The notes under the pieces were generated by a model, which was given only the letters and a program-made list of their open reading frames with translations, was not told the DNA's origin and made no database searches. A DNA stretch of 20,802 nt. Source: a virus. This document shows, one piece after another, positions 1 through 7,020 of this stretch. The first letter of the stretch is position 1; every line of letters starts with the position of its first letter. Made by a program: the position numbers and the translations under genes. The stretch covers positions 1 through 20,802 of the IMG/VR virus record IMGVR_UViG_3300032006_001551; one strand, 5' to 3'.

Positions 1-87
1 CGTGCCGGGGGGCTGAGTTTCGTATCCGAAGTTCTCGCTCAGCCCGCTAGACGGGAATACGAATTTCTGGACCTGACGTGGAGGCAT
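1..87 (-). CDS. Partial virion (tail/neck) protein, N-terminus only
   Basis: Only the first 29 codons are present; the reading frame is open through the left edge. The start is an ATG at 87 preceded by a strong ribosome binding site (AAGGAGG, then ACGCTG). The N-terminus reads roughly MPPRQVQKFVFPSSG and continues with Gly, Asn and Pro-Pro-Gly-rich sequence. This resembles the first residues of phage tail-stabilisation or tubular-type proteins that follow the connector gene, but that is inference from style and position. The gene is the last visible one of the leftward morphogenesis operon, 21 nt after the stop of the 71-residue virion protein gene. A structural role is likely; the exact family cannot be told from this fragment. 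Confidence 0.6.
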   Translation of the reverse strand, partial: MPPRQVQKFVFPSSGLSENFGYETQPPGT

Positions 88-108
88 CAGCGTCCTCCTT
101 GTCGGGTG

Positions 109-324
109 CTATGTTGCCTCAACCCAGTTGGCCGTCGTCTCACTGTCGTTGTTCACGTACAGTTTTGCGTTCGCCGTGTCGATGAACAGACAACCCTTGG
201 AGAACCCGGCCTCGTTGTCGCGGGTCGAGGACGGGTCTTCAGCGGAGGCGACAATAAGGGAGTTTCCGATCTCGTCGGAAGCAATGATTCCGGTCGCGTC
301 TTGAATAGTGTGTCGTTGACTCAT
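109..324 (-). CDS. Small virion-associated protein (71 aa)
   Basis: The protein has 71 residues and starts at an ATG after a good Shine-Dalgarno (TAGGAGAAAAAG). It has no membrane segment or signal peptide. The C-terminal half (phenylalanine- and glycine-rich turn, then a segment close to CLFIDTANAKLYVNN and ending NWVEAT) is a pattern I recognise from short structural proteins in tailed-phage morphogenesis operons, where a short beta-rich module follows a Gly-rich turn. It lies 9 nt downstream of the 77-residue protein gene and just before the truncated gene at the left edge, so it belongs to the head-tail region of the operon. The role as a minor virion protein is inferred from position and composition; no enzymatic motif is visible. 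Confidence 0.65.
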   Translation of the reverse strand: MSQRHTIQDATGIIASDEIGNSLIVASAEDPSSTRDNEAGFSKGCLFIDTANAKLYVNNDSETTANWVEAT

Positions 325-333
325 CTTTTTCTC

Positions 334-567
334 CTACAATCTCGAATCCGCGCGAGGGATCAGGGAGGCCGCACCGGCCTTCAGGGTCGCTTTTCCAACT
401 CCGGGGCCGACGACAATGACGACGTCATCCCCGATAGGGGCGGCGTCTCCGCCATCAATCTCAACTGTACTGGACGCATTGCCGGACACGATGGAGTACG
501 AGCGGGTCTCGTCCAAGTCGTAGACCGTGTCGACCACCATGTTTTGCGACGCGATGATTTCAGCCAT
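334..567 (-). CDS. Small hypothetical virion protein (77 aa)
   Basis: This 77-residue protein begins at ATG 567 after a GAGGTGAG ribosome binding site. It is rich in Val, Ala, Gly and Asp with alternating hydrophobic residues (a run like DDVVIVVGPGVGK in the middle), which suggests a small beta-sandwich rather than a membrane protein. There is no charge-dense or Cys motif. It starts 8 nt after the stop of the 342-residue connector-like gene and is followed 9 nt later by the 71-residue gene, so the three are almost certainly translated from one transcript. A head-tail joining or decoration role fits the neighbourhood. I do not recognise the family. Confidence 0.6.
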   Translation of the reverse strand: MAEIIASQNMVVDTVYDLDETRSYSIVSGNASSTVEIDGGDAAPIGDDVVIVVGPGVGKATLKAGAASLIPRADSRL

Positions 568-575
568 GACTCACC

Positions 576-1604
576 TCAGTCAATGAATGTTCCGGAAATG
601 TTCTTGTGCCGCACCCTGTCGTTTCCGACCAGCCTTCCCTCGTACAAGGCTCTTCCGTCAGATCCATCTGAGTTGTAACCAAGATTCTCCGCACGGTTGG
701 ACCGTGCGTCAAGCTCGATGGAGGGGGCCAGACATTCCATGAACCGAGCGTAATACACACCTCTTTCATTGTCGAGCCTCTGTTCCGCTGCCGCGAGACA
801 GGAGTTCAGGATTGTCTCTGAGTGGTCACTGGCCCCGTAGGGGTGCTTGTTGGCCGAGGTGACATCGTGGCTAGCCCTTACCCGGTAGCGGTAAGAAACG
901 GTCACTGCGCTGGAGATGGCTGGCCAGAACTGGATGACCTGCCTGCTGCCGATGGAGTCTGTTGCGGACTGAGGCTTGGGTTTGATGGCCGCGTAGTACG
1001 GATCGGTTGTCGAGGCCGTGGAGTAGTCCCGCTGCCGCATTTCCCTGATGCGGTTTTCTCCCACGATCTTCACCGTGTGCCAAGACTTGTCCTTCTCAGC
1101 AAAGGTGAGGTCTCCCATGATTCTCCCGAAGTCGTCCGGAAGGTCGTAGTCGTCCTGATGCAGGCGGTAGGTGGAGGCGACGGAGATGTTCGCGCCGGGG
1201 TTGTCGGTCGTGGGGAGGACCAGATTGCTGGCGTCGTGGCGTGAGTCCACGTCGTAATTGACATTGTCGATCTCGATCTTGTAGTTCGGCGCTGTGGAGT
1301 CTGTCAGCCCGTGGGGTGTCGTGAACACAACTCGGCGGTTGGAGTGCGTGTACGTGACCGTTCCCGCCGTAATCTCAGCGTTGAGGGAGAAGGATGTCAC
1401 CGGCTTCAGGAAGCTCCAGTCGTGCATGTGCTGTGCAACTGGAGGAGGACTGTAGAACTGCCGCAGACCAGACTCAATGACTCTGGTTACTACGTCCTGC
1501 TTGTGGCCCGTATCGCTCCCGACGACGTACTGCCCGCCATACAGGAATTCCCAGACCTCCTTGCGGAGATCCCCAAACGTCAAGGTGAAGGTCGACTCTG
1601 CCAT
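576..1604 (-). CDS. Head-tail connector/adaptor-like structural protein
   Basis: The product has 342 residues and starts at ATG 1604 with a GAGGG ribosome binding site. The N-terminus (residues about 1-60) is a helical segment mentioning a Gly-Gly-x-Tyr turn and a cluster VTRVIESGLRQFY, as in neck/adaptor proteins whose N-terminal helices pack against the portal. The middle (about 70-260) is beta-rich with Pro-Pro-Asp-Asp-Phe (PDDFGRIMG) and a Tyr-Arg-Tyr-Arg strand. The C-terminus (about 265-342) is helical, with SCLAAAEQRLDNERGVYYARF. This layout and its place after the capsid genes match proteins often annotated as head-tail adaptors in podo- and siphoviruses. The hairpin at 1622-1664 separates it from the upstream decoration gene. 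The connector assignment is inference; structural protein is fairly secure. Confidence 0.6.
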   Translation of the reverse strand: MAESTFTLTFGDLRKEVWEFLYGGQYVVGSDTGHKQDVVTRVIESGLRQFYSPPPVAQHMHDWSFLKPVTSFSLNAEITAGTVTYTHSNRRVVFTTPHGLTDSTAPNYKIEIDNVNYDVDSRHDASNLVLPTTDNPGANISVASTYRLHQDDYDLPDDFGRIMGDLTFAEKDKSWHTVKIVGENRIREMRQRDYSTASTTDPYYAAIKPKPQSATDSIGSRQVIQFWPAISSAVTVSYRYRVRASHDVTSANKHPYGASDHSETILNSCLAAAEQRLDNERGVYYARFMECLAPSIELDARSNRAENLGYNSDGSDGRALYEGRLVGNDRVRHKNISGTFID

Positions 1605-1621
1605 GCCGGTCCCTCTAAAGG

Positions 1622-1664
1622 AAAAAAGCGGGACGAGGGCCGGAGGATGGGCCCCCGCCCCGCT
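1622..1664 (-). terminator. Intrinsic terminator between the decoration-like and connector genes
   Basis: On the minus strand a 15-bp stem (1650-1664 with 1627-1641, two G.U pairs, 8-nt loop) is followed directly by six T residues (1627-1622). The stem is perfect only when read as minus-strand RNA because the two mismatched positions become G.U pairs. It lies inside the structural operon, so it probably attenuates transcription of the connector genes relative to the capsid and decoration genes rather than ending it. Confidence 0.75.
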
Positions 1665-1695
1665 CGAAAGGAACGTGAGTTCCTTGGGGCTTCAG

Positions 1696-2448
1696 TTAGT
1701 CAGCGACTCCGCCAGCCAAGAGTCGTCCAAAAAGGACGTTGCTGGTCGACGAGGCCGACTTGGTGGCAACGACGAACTTGCTGGACGTATCCAGCCCGCC
1801 CGGAATCGGAACCTTCTTGACGAGCTTGTCGTCAACAAAGACCTTCATCCGACCGTCGCCAGCAACGACGAGGCCGATCTTCTTTGCGGCGGCGGCGGCA
1901 AGGGTTTCGCCGGTATCCACCAGTGTCTCCGAAGTTCCGTCATGCCGAGCAATCTGGATCTTCTTCGGGCTGGCTTCGTTGGCGACGAGCCGAACGCCTG
2001 CGCCCTTGATGGCGAGCTTGGCGTCATTGTCGGCAAACGAGGCGAGGAAGGTCGGGACTCCGCCCGAACCATCGTCCTTGATGACTCCCGCGAAGACCGT
2101 CTGCAAGTTGACGGTTCCGTTGGAATACTGAAGGCTGAACTCCATCGCCAGTCGTTGCGAGGCATCCACTGAGACGCCGTCGGGGTTGAGGACGATGTAG
2201 GCCAGATCGTTTGCGCCACTGCCGGTTGTGACCTTCCACTCACCGCTGGCAACGGAGCCATCGGCGTGCTTCAGGGGATTGTTGGTGGCAAGGTCGGTGT
2301 CCAGCAGGTAGCCGTCCTTGCGAGCATCCAGAATGTCCAACTCGCCGTTGAGGCGGGCCATTGCACTCTTGATGGGGAAGTTGCCGAAGACGACTGGCGA
2401 CAATCGACCAGCCTTGACGATTCCCTTGTGCGGTACGTTTGAACCCAT
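1696..2448 (-). CDS. Probable capsid decoration / jelly-roll structural protein (250 aa)
   Basis: The protein has 250 residues, starts at ATG 2448 with a weak GAGTGA ribosome binding site, and has no signal peptide or membrane segment. Residues about 1-50 contain a helix-rich head (GRLSPVVFGNFPIKSAMARLNGELD), and residues about 70-250 are rich in Val, Gly, Asp, Thr and Ser in a strand-turn-strand pattern. The segment near residues 190-215 (KIGLVVAGDGRMKVFVDDKLV) looks like the strand pair of a concanavalin/LamG-type jelly roll. The gene stands alone between two strong hairpins, directly downstream of the major capsid gene, which is the position of highly expressed decoration or major tail proteins. 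The fold and role are inferred. A receptor- or glycan-binding decoration protein is the main alternative. Confidence 0.5.
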   Translation of the reverse strand: MGSNVPHKGIVKAGRLSPVVFGNFPIKSAMARLNGELDILDARKDGYLLDTDLATNNPLKHADGSVASGEWKVTTGSGANDLAYIVLNPDGVSVDASQRLAMEFSLQYSNGTVNLQTVFAGVIKDDGSGGVPTFLASFADNDAKLAIKGAGVRLVANEASPKKIQIARHDGTSETLVDTGETLAAAAAKKIGLVVAGDGRMKVFVDDKLVKKVPIPGGLDTSSKFVVATKSASSTSNVLFGRLLAGGVAD

Positions 2449-2486
2449 GGCTTCACTCTTTCTTTGATGCTGCCAATCTCAAAGAA

Positions 2487-2527
2487 GCCTCCCGCCCCGC
2501 ATGGCAGCGATAGCTGGGGCGGGAGGC
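2487..2527 (-). terminator. Strong hairpin downstream of the major capsid gene
   Basis: A perfect 12-bp GC-rich inverted repeat (2487-2498 with 2516-2527) has a 17-nt loop. On the minus strand it is followed by TTCTTT, a poor but recognisable T-rich tail. It lies 20 nt past the capsid stop codon. It may be a leaky terminator or an mRNA-stabilising 3' hairpin that raises capsid transcript levels. There is no T-tract on the plus strand, so it serves leftward transcripts. Confidence 0.65.
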
Positions 2528-2546
2528 GAACTAGACACTTAGGTAC

Positions 2547-3584
2547 TTACACCTGATGCAGGATAAAGTTTCGACGGCGGTCAACGCACAGGAAGTTGTA
2601 CGTGCAGTCGATGTACTGCGTCAGGACGCGGTGATGGAGAGGATGGGGAGCGACTTTCGTCTCCTTCATGTACTCTCCGGACAGGAACACGGGCTTGAAC
2701 ACTTTCCAGTTCACGCCGTAGACGCGATTCTCGTCCATGTTGCCCTGATCCGAATCAAGGAACGGAACCCAGTTCACGGAAACTCGCCGGAACGTGGTCA
2801 GCCCGTCTTTGCTCGCGACATCGTTTCCGAGATTCTGGTTCTGAGCTTCCAGAATTTCTTCCATCTTGCCGATGACATCGTACGGGGCGTAGTAGGCGTA
2901 ATCGCCACCCACGTTCGAGAACGGGCCATCCACGGGCGGGCGGAAGTCGGTCTTGACCGAGGCTTCCCGCCAAGTGCGGATGAGATCGCTCTTCGAAATC
3001 TTCGAGAACGTCCCCGTGTAGTTCTTGAATTTCGGATACGTCGTGGGATTGACGTTACCGACTGTGGTGTGGTCGGACGGCAGCCCGCCATTGAACCCCT
3101 TAGAGGCGTTCTTGACGATCCAGTAGTTGATGCCGAACGGCTTCATCGAGTCGCTTGCCGACGGAGCCGGACCCCAGAAGTTGTTCTCCATCAGGTCGGC
3201 GAGATCCGTCAACGAATCAATCCGGCTTGATTGGAGAAGGTTCACCAGACGGGCCGGTTCACGGTTCATCGCAACGATCCGTTCCTCGATGGCCCAGTGA
3301 GTTTCACTGTGACGCCAAGGAATGTTGCCGCGAATCTGCGTGTCCGCAGTTGTCGGGTTGTCTTCTTCGTTCAGCTTGACGTTGCGAGCAGCGTTGTTGC
3401 TGGCGACGCGCAGGTTGAACTGGTGTCCGTAGCCCGAGCCGAATTCGACGCGGTTCTTCCGAAGCAATTGAGGCATGGCCGTGTGACGCTGGAGGTCCAC
3501 GACGATATCCGTCCAAGAGACCTTGTCGAGGTGACGAAGAGTCGTCTCAATCAGGTCTTGGTAGCTTTCTGCACTGTAAGCCAT
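2547..3584 (-). CDS. Major capsid protein
   Basis: The product has 345 residues and starts at ATG 3584 after AAAAGGACTGACC. Its place is decisive: it directly follows the scaffold-like gene and is itself followed by a strong hairpin, as expected for the most abundant virion protein. The N-terminal arm (1-60) is helical with an LDKVSWTDIVVDLQ segment, followed by an extended region with EFGSGYGHQFNLRV, as in HK97-fold coat proteins with an N-arm and E-loop. Residues about 105-145 form the long spine-type helix (EERIVAMNREPARLVNLLQ...LADLMENNFWG). The C-terminal half contains the conserved-looking VNWVPFLDSD and a final hydrophobic strand (YIDCTYNFLCVDRRRNF). The HK97 fold is expected for the family and not provable here. 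Confidence 0.8.
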   Translation of the reverse strand: MAYSAESYQDLIETTLRHLDKVSWTDIVVDLQRHTAMPQLLRKNRVEFGSGYGHQFNLRVASNNAARNVKLNEEDNPTTADTQIRGNIPWRHSETHWAIEERIVAMNREPARLVNLLQSSRIDSLTDLADLMENNFWGPAPSASDSMKPFGINYWIVKNASKGFNGGLPSDHTTVGNVNPTTYPKFKNYTGTFSKISKSDLIRTWREASVKTDFRPPVDGPFSNVGGDYAYYAPYDVIGKMEEILEAQNQNLGNDVASKDGLTTFRRVSVNWVPFLDSDQGNMDENRVYGVNWKVFKPVFLSGEYMKETKVAPHPLHHRVLTQYIDCTYNFLCVDRRRNFILHQV

Positions 3585-3606
3585 TGGTCAGTCCTTTTAT
3601 CGAGGA

Positions 3607-4464
3607 CTACCGCCTCTCGTTTTCTCTGAACCAATCGGCAGCCGCTTGAATTGCGGCTTCTGTGGAGGTCTTCTCTGAAGGTTGGTCCCGTGTGGGAGCA
3701 GCTATAGTTTGACCCCTCTGCCGACGGCTTTCCGAGGCGGCAGTCTTGAGTGTTTGATTGCCAAGTTCTTCCGCAAATGAGCCCGAAATGGACTCTTCCA
3801 CAAGCTCCTCAACAGAGGGGACATCTTCACCTCTTGCCGAGTACCCATGAGCCAAGCGAGATACAGATTTCGCAAGTTTCATGCGGTTGTCGGAATGTTG
3901 GCTGCTGACAGAGTCAAAGCTGCCTCTTCCAAACGTGTCTTCGTCCAGCTGATTGACAGCCTTCTCGAAGGACGCCACATTCTGCTCAGCCTGTTGCTTT
4001 GCAGAATCCTGTTGGGCGAGATGGCTATTCGACATCACCTCGTCCATCTTCTGTTCCAGAGAAGCAAACCGGCGGTTCGTTTGTTCCGTCAGGTTGACAA
4101 TCTCTGGGTCGTACTCATTCGGATCAGAGAACTGGAAGTCCGAGAATGCTTCATCGGAAGCCGTCGTCTCTTCTGCCGGTTTTGTATTCTGCACTTGGGC
4201 CGCAGAACGTGCAATAGCTTCAAGGCGACCCAGCGCCCCCTCGTACAGCTTGACGTCCCCGAACGCATCAACCTGATCGGGCGTAAGGCCGAACTTCGCA
4301 CCAACCTTGTAATGCTTTTCCTCGAAGGGGACTTCATCCTCGGCGGGCTGGGGCGGCTCAATCTCCTCGGGCTGGGAGTATGTTGGCTCCTCTTCGATGT
4401 AAGGAGTCTCCTCAGCTTCCGGGGTCTCCACGGGTTCGGTGTTTTCGGTGATTTCTTCCGGCAT
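3607..4464 (-). CDS. Capsid scaffolding protein
   Basis: The product is 285 residues, starting at ATG 4464 after GGGAGG. The first 50 residues are extremely rich in Glu and Pro (a disordered acidic leader), followed by KVGAKFGLTPDQVDAFGD and an Ala/Gln/Glu-rich helical core with EQTNRRFASLEQKMDEVM and LAQQDSAKQQAEQN (about 130-170). The C-terminus is basic and helical (QAAADWFRENERR). A disordered acidic start, coiled-coil middle and short basic C-terminal helix that binds the coat protein is the classic scaffold design. It sits immediately upstream of the major capsid gene (22-nt gap). No protease motif is seen, so it is not a protease-scaffold fusion. Confidence 0.75.
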   Translation of the reverse strand: MPEEITENTEPVETPEAEETPYIEEEPTYSQPEEIEPPQPAEDEVPFEEKHYKVGAKFGLTPDQVDAFGDVKLYEGALGRLEAIARSAAQVQNTKPAEETTASDEAFSDFQFSDPNEYDPEIVNLTEQTNRRFASLEQKMDEVMSNSHLAQQDSAKQQAEQNVASFEKAVNQLDEDTFGRGSFDSVSSQHSDNRMKLAKSVSRLAHGYSARGEDVPSVEELVEESISGSFAEELGNQTLKTAASESRRQRGQTIAAPTRDQPSEKTSTEAAIQAAADWFRENERR

Positions 4465-4474
4465 CTCAACCTCC

Positions 4475-4633
4475 CTAGAAATTCAAATAGCTTCTTATCT
4501 TGGACAACTCTTTTTTGTTCTTGCCGATTACGGCAAGCAGCTTCTTCATTTCAGACCGCCCCTCCCTGCGGAGCTTCACCCTCCGGAGGGCCGCCTCTTT
4601 TGCCTCGGGGCTGTTCTTTTTTCTATCCGGCAT
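4475..4633 (-). CDS. Small basic protein (52 aa) between portal and scaffold
   Basis: This 52-residue protein is too short for routine prediction. It begins at an ATG whose A is shared with the stop TAA of the preceding gene (TAATG) and ends with TAG at 4475, 10 nt before the scaffold start. It contains a basic helix (EAKEAALRRVKLRREGRSEMKKLLAVIGKNKKELSKIRSYL), with Lys/Arg spaced for an amphipathic helix. Translational coupling in both directions argues that it is real. A DNA- or RNA-binding, or scaffold-associated, role is only a guess. The family is not recognised. Confidence 0.6.
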   Translation of the reverse strand: MPDRKKNSPEAKEAALRRVKLRREGRSEMKKLLAVIGKNKKELSKIRSYLNF

Positions 4634-4752
4634 TATCTTCCGCCTATCCTGCGGCGAATCCTTCTTCGCCGGGGCCTCTTTTTCTTTTTCGGGTCAGGCC
4701 GCTTGCCTACCTTGAAGTCTAGAATCTCTTCTAAGCCTTTTTTTACCCTCAT
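4633..4752 (-). CDS. Extremely basic 39-residue protein
   Basis: The 39-residue product starts at an ATG overlapping the upstream stop (ATGA) and its stop overlaps the next start (TAATG), so it lies in a continuous chain of coupled genes. The first half is ordinary (MRVKKGLEEILDFKVG). The second half is almost all Lys, Arg, Pro and Gly (residues about 18-39, with KKKKRPRRRR). Such a tail would bind nucleic acid strongly, like protamine or a ribosomal extension. The position between portal and scaffold suggests a packaged or assembly-related peptide. The function is not known to me. The coupling and complete conservation of frame in a GC-rich region are the main evidence that it is translated. 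Confidence 0.5.
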   Translation of the reverse strand: MRVKKGLEEILDFKVGKRPDPKKKKRPRRRRIRRRIGGR

Positions 4753-5054
4753 CCCATCACTCCGTCTCTGTTGTGCATTCCAATCAGGCGAAGATAGCTG
4801 GCCTGATGTCGGGCGCTTTTGTATTGCGGCCTCCCCTGCTTGTCGAAGTATGTAGGAACACCATGCTTGGCGGCATGAGCTTCGGCGGCCTTGATGTCCT
4901 TCGGGTGGACGGCGGACCCCTCGCAGAAATGATCTTCCCACTCCGAATTGATACGGGAAGGCAGCTTGCCTGTAAAGTCGATCCCGGCAGTCTTCCGCTC
5001 GGAAAACTCCTCGGGGGTAAGCTCCTGTCCGTTTACCATGTACTTGACCTTCAT
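4749..5054 (-). CDS. Hypothetical protein downstream of portal (101 aa)
   Basis: The 101-residue product starts at an ATG that overlaps the portal stop codon (ATGA). After an N-terminal part (YMVNGQELTPEEFSERK), the protein contains HPKDIKAAEAHAAKHGVPTYFD followed by GRPQYKSARHQASYLRLIG. This is a pattern I associate with small conserved phage proteins next to portal genes: a helix, a His-Gly-Val-Pro-Thr turn that contacts a Gly-Arg-Pro strand, then a His/Tyr-rich helix. No catalytic function is assigned to that group as far as I know. The operon position suggests a head-assembly or DNA-associated role. The pattern recognition is from memory and should be treated as tentative. Confidence 0.65.
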   Translation of the reverse strand: MKVKYMVNGQELTPEEFSERKTAGIDFTGKLPSRINSEWEDHFCEGSAVHPKDIKAAEAHAAKHGVPTYFDKQGRPQYKSARHQASYLRLIGMHNRDGVMG

Positions 5055-6820
5055 GACATCTGCCTCATCGCGCCTTCTTTTTCAGACTGCTGGGAGTTTC
5101 CCCCGAGCATCTGGTTGACCATGACTTGCTCCGCCCCCTGCCGGGTCGCGCCCGGACGAGAGACCCTCTCGTTCGTCCGGTGAGTCACGGAGGGCTTGCC
5201 CGGCCCCTCCGAGGGCGGAGCCCCTTCCTGCTGAGGCTTCCCTTGGTACGTCAAGATGTCGGTAAGTTCCGGCATGTCGGCGTATTCACTGTACAGGCTC
5301 AGCAGGGCACCCATATCCAGACCCATCCCCTGCTGCTGCATCAGCGGAAGTGACGGGAGGACCACTCCGGAGACGATCTGGTTCAGCGTCGCCAACCTTT
5401 CCCCCGGAGACTTGAACTGCATCGAGTAAGGCTCGATCTCAAGCATCATGTCATAGTAGGCGGTGTCGTTTCTCTCCTGAGCGGTGAGTTCAGTCATCAT
5501 CGGTTCCATGCCCGGAGGCTGGAGCGTGGCGGGGTACGCTTCCAGTGGGTCCTGCCAGAGATAGAAGCCCCAGTCTGTCAGCACTCGCTTAACAAATATT
5601 TGCACCGCGTCCTGCATTCCAGACACCCTCTGGTTTGCAGAGGCGAACATCAGCCTGTCCTGACCTACTGTCTCGGATTGCGGCCCGAGTCCCCCCAGTG
5701 CGTCCAAGTTCCCCGACAGCCAGCTGAACATCTCCTTCGACTGGAGCATGAAGGCGAACGTGTTCTGGTCGATCCCGCCCATGTTGAGTTCTTCGATGGG
5801 AAGCCCGCCGTTGATGGGGACAACCTCCCCGTCATTCGCTCTCCGGACACGCTCAGCGTCCTCAGTGTCCGCGCCTCTCGCGAGACCCACTGTCTTTTGC
5901 CGGGCCGCCTGCCGCTCCAGCTTCCGGTACATCGAGTTGACGATTCGGTGCAACCCCTGCCACAGCATGGCGGGAGCCAGCGGCATGGAGTTCCCGTCGA
6001 CCTCGTTGAAGTACAGCATGTGGAATGGTCCCTGCTCGGGACCAGACCATTCAACCACCCTGAGCGGCTTCGACCCCTCGTTCGGGCCGAGCGTGACCAG
6101 ACTCTTGCTCTTAGGGAGCCAGACTTCCCAAAGCTCAACCTTGGGGTCGTACTCGTCTTCCAAGTAGGAGTTGTGTTGCGTGATGGTGGAAACCCGCTCG
6201 TCCCCGCCGGGGTTGAACCGTGACACCTCCATCGGTCGCAGTTTCTTACGCTCCTTCTTGTCGAAATCTTCATTTGCCATCGCATCCTCAAGCGACATGC
6301 GATAGCGGTTGCCCATAAACGAACACTCCTCGATGTTCAGGGCGGTCATGTCGTGGACCCAGTCGTCCAGAAGGACGTGCTGGGCAATCGGGACGGACCT
6401 GTCGATCTGGATGCCGTTGTAGTCGTATGTCCCGACGTGCTTGCGGCCAACCTTGATGATGCCGATGGAATACAGGGCGGACTTCACCGCGCGGGCCATC
6501 TCTCGGTGTAGAGTGGTTGTCTCCAGAAGAGCATTCATCACAGACTTGAGCTTGGCGGCGGTAGGCTTCAGCTTCCCCTGCCGTGTCAGGATGTTCACCT
6601 TGGGAGGGCGAGCAATCAACTGTCGCTCGTAGATGTTGGTGGCGATCTCCATCAGGTTCATGTGAACCGGTTTCTCGGCACCGTTGTCGGAGTAGTACAC
6701 GCCGACGTATTGCTCCATCGCCTCCTTGTGCCTACGACGAAAAGGCTCCAGACGGTATCTGGAGCTTTCAATCGCATTGCGCAATCTGGCGACGTGCTTT
6801 GGGTCGTATGGGTTCGGCAT
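5051..6820 (-). CDS. Portal protein
   Basis: The product has 589 residues from ATG 6820, whose A is shared with the stop of the 66-residue gene (TAATG). A longer open frame exists upstream, but the overlap marks the ATG as the start. Portal features are an N-terminal helical region (residues 8-45, HVARLRNAIESSRYRLEPFRRRHKEAMEQYVG), a wing with MNLMEIATNIYERQLIARPPKV, the beta-rich core, a stem/clip segment near WQGLHRIVNSMYRKLERQAARQK (about 295-320), and a disordered C-terminus with Pro, Gly and Gln (about 530-589). It sits between TerL and the scaffold and forms the dodecameric DNA channel. Length matches podo- and siphovirus portals. The assignment comes from order and overall pattern; no single diagnostic motif exists. 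Confidence 0.85.
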   Translation of the reverse strand: MPNPYDPKHVARLRNAIESSRYRLEPFRRRHKEAMEQYVGVYYSDNGAEKPVHMNLMEIATNIYERQLIARPPKVNILTRQGKLKPTAAKLKSVMNALLETTTLHREMARAVKSALYSIGIIKVGRKHVGTYDYNGIQIDRSVPIAQHVLLDDWVHDMTALNIEECSFMGNRYRMSLEDAMANEDFDKKERKKLRPMEVSRFNPGGDERVSTITQHNSYLEDEYDPKVELWEVWLPKSKSLVTLGPNEGSKPLRVVEWSGPEQGPFHMLYFNEVDGNSMPLAPAMLWQGLHRIVNSMYRKLERQAARQKTVGLARGADTEDAERVRRANDGEVVPINGGLPIEELNMGGIDQNTFAFMLQSKEMFSWLSGNLDALGGLGPQSETVGQDRLMFASANQRVSGMQDAVQIFVKRVLTDWGFYLWQDPLEAYPATLQPPGMEPMMTELTAQERNDTAYYDMMLEIEPYSMQFKSPGERLATLNQIVSGVVLPSLPLMQQQGMGLDMGALLSLYSEYADMPELTDILTYQGKPQQEGAPPSEGPGKPSVTHRTNERVSRPGATRQGAEQVMVNQMLGGNSQQSEKEGAMRQMS

Positions 6821-7020
6821 TATATGTCGTCCCGTGTTGTCCTGCCGTGGTAATTCTCGAAATGAGCAGTCTCTTCCATGTCCATGAAGTCGGGCCGCCA
6901 CTCCTGACGGAATGTTCCGTGCGACTGAACGACTTCATTCTTCACGGAAAGGAGTTCGATCAAGATTTCCTCTGCCGGTGTCTTCTTGCCAACCAGATTA
7001 CCATATTTCGAAATACTCAC
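6820..7020 (-). CDS. Small hypothetical protein between TerL and portal (66 aa)
   Basis: The start is a GTG at 7020, chosen because an excellent AAAGGAGG lies 10 nt upstream and because the frame then overlaps the TerL stop by 23 nt and the portal ATG by one base. The 66 residues (SISKYGNLVGKKTPAEEILIELLSVKNEV... ending GRTTRDDI) show one amphipathic helix and an acidic middle. There are no Cys, membrane or signal motifs. Tight coupling between terminase and portal suggests a head-assembly or packaging accessory protein. I do not recognise the family. Confidence 0.7.
   Translation of the reverse strand: MSISKYGNLVGKKTPAEEILIELLSVKNEVVQSHGTFRQEWRPDFMDMEETAHFENYHGRTTRDDI

Noticed and set aside
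106-678. Long plus-strand frame opposite the small virion genes
   Set aside because: It is the antisense of three well-supported minus-strand genes with good ribosome binding sites; no start signal is seen and the composition is that of a shadow frame.
3847-4722. 291-codon plus-strand frame opposite the scaffold gene
   Set aside because: It is antisense to the acidic scaffold gene and small coupled genes; repeated Leu/Phe/Arg-rich sequence is what antisense of Glu-rich coding yields.
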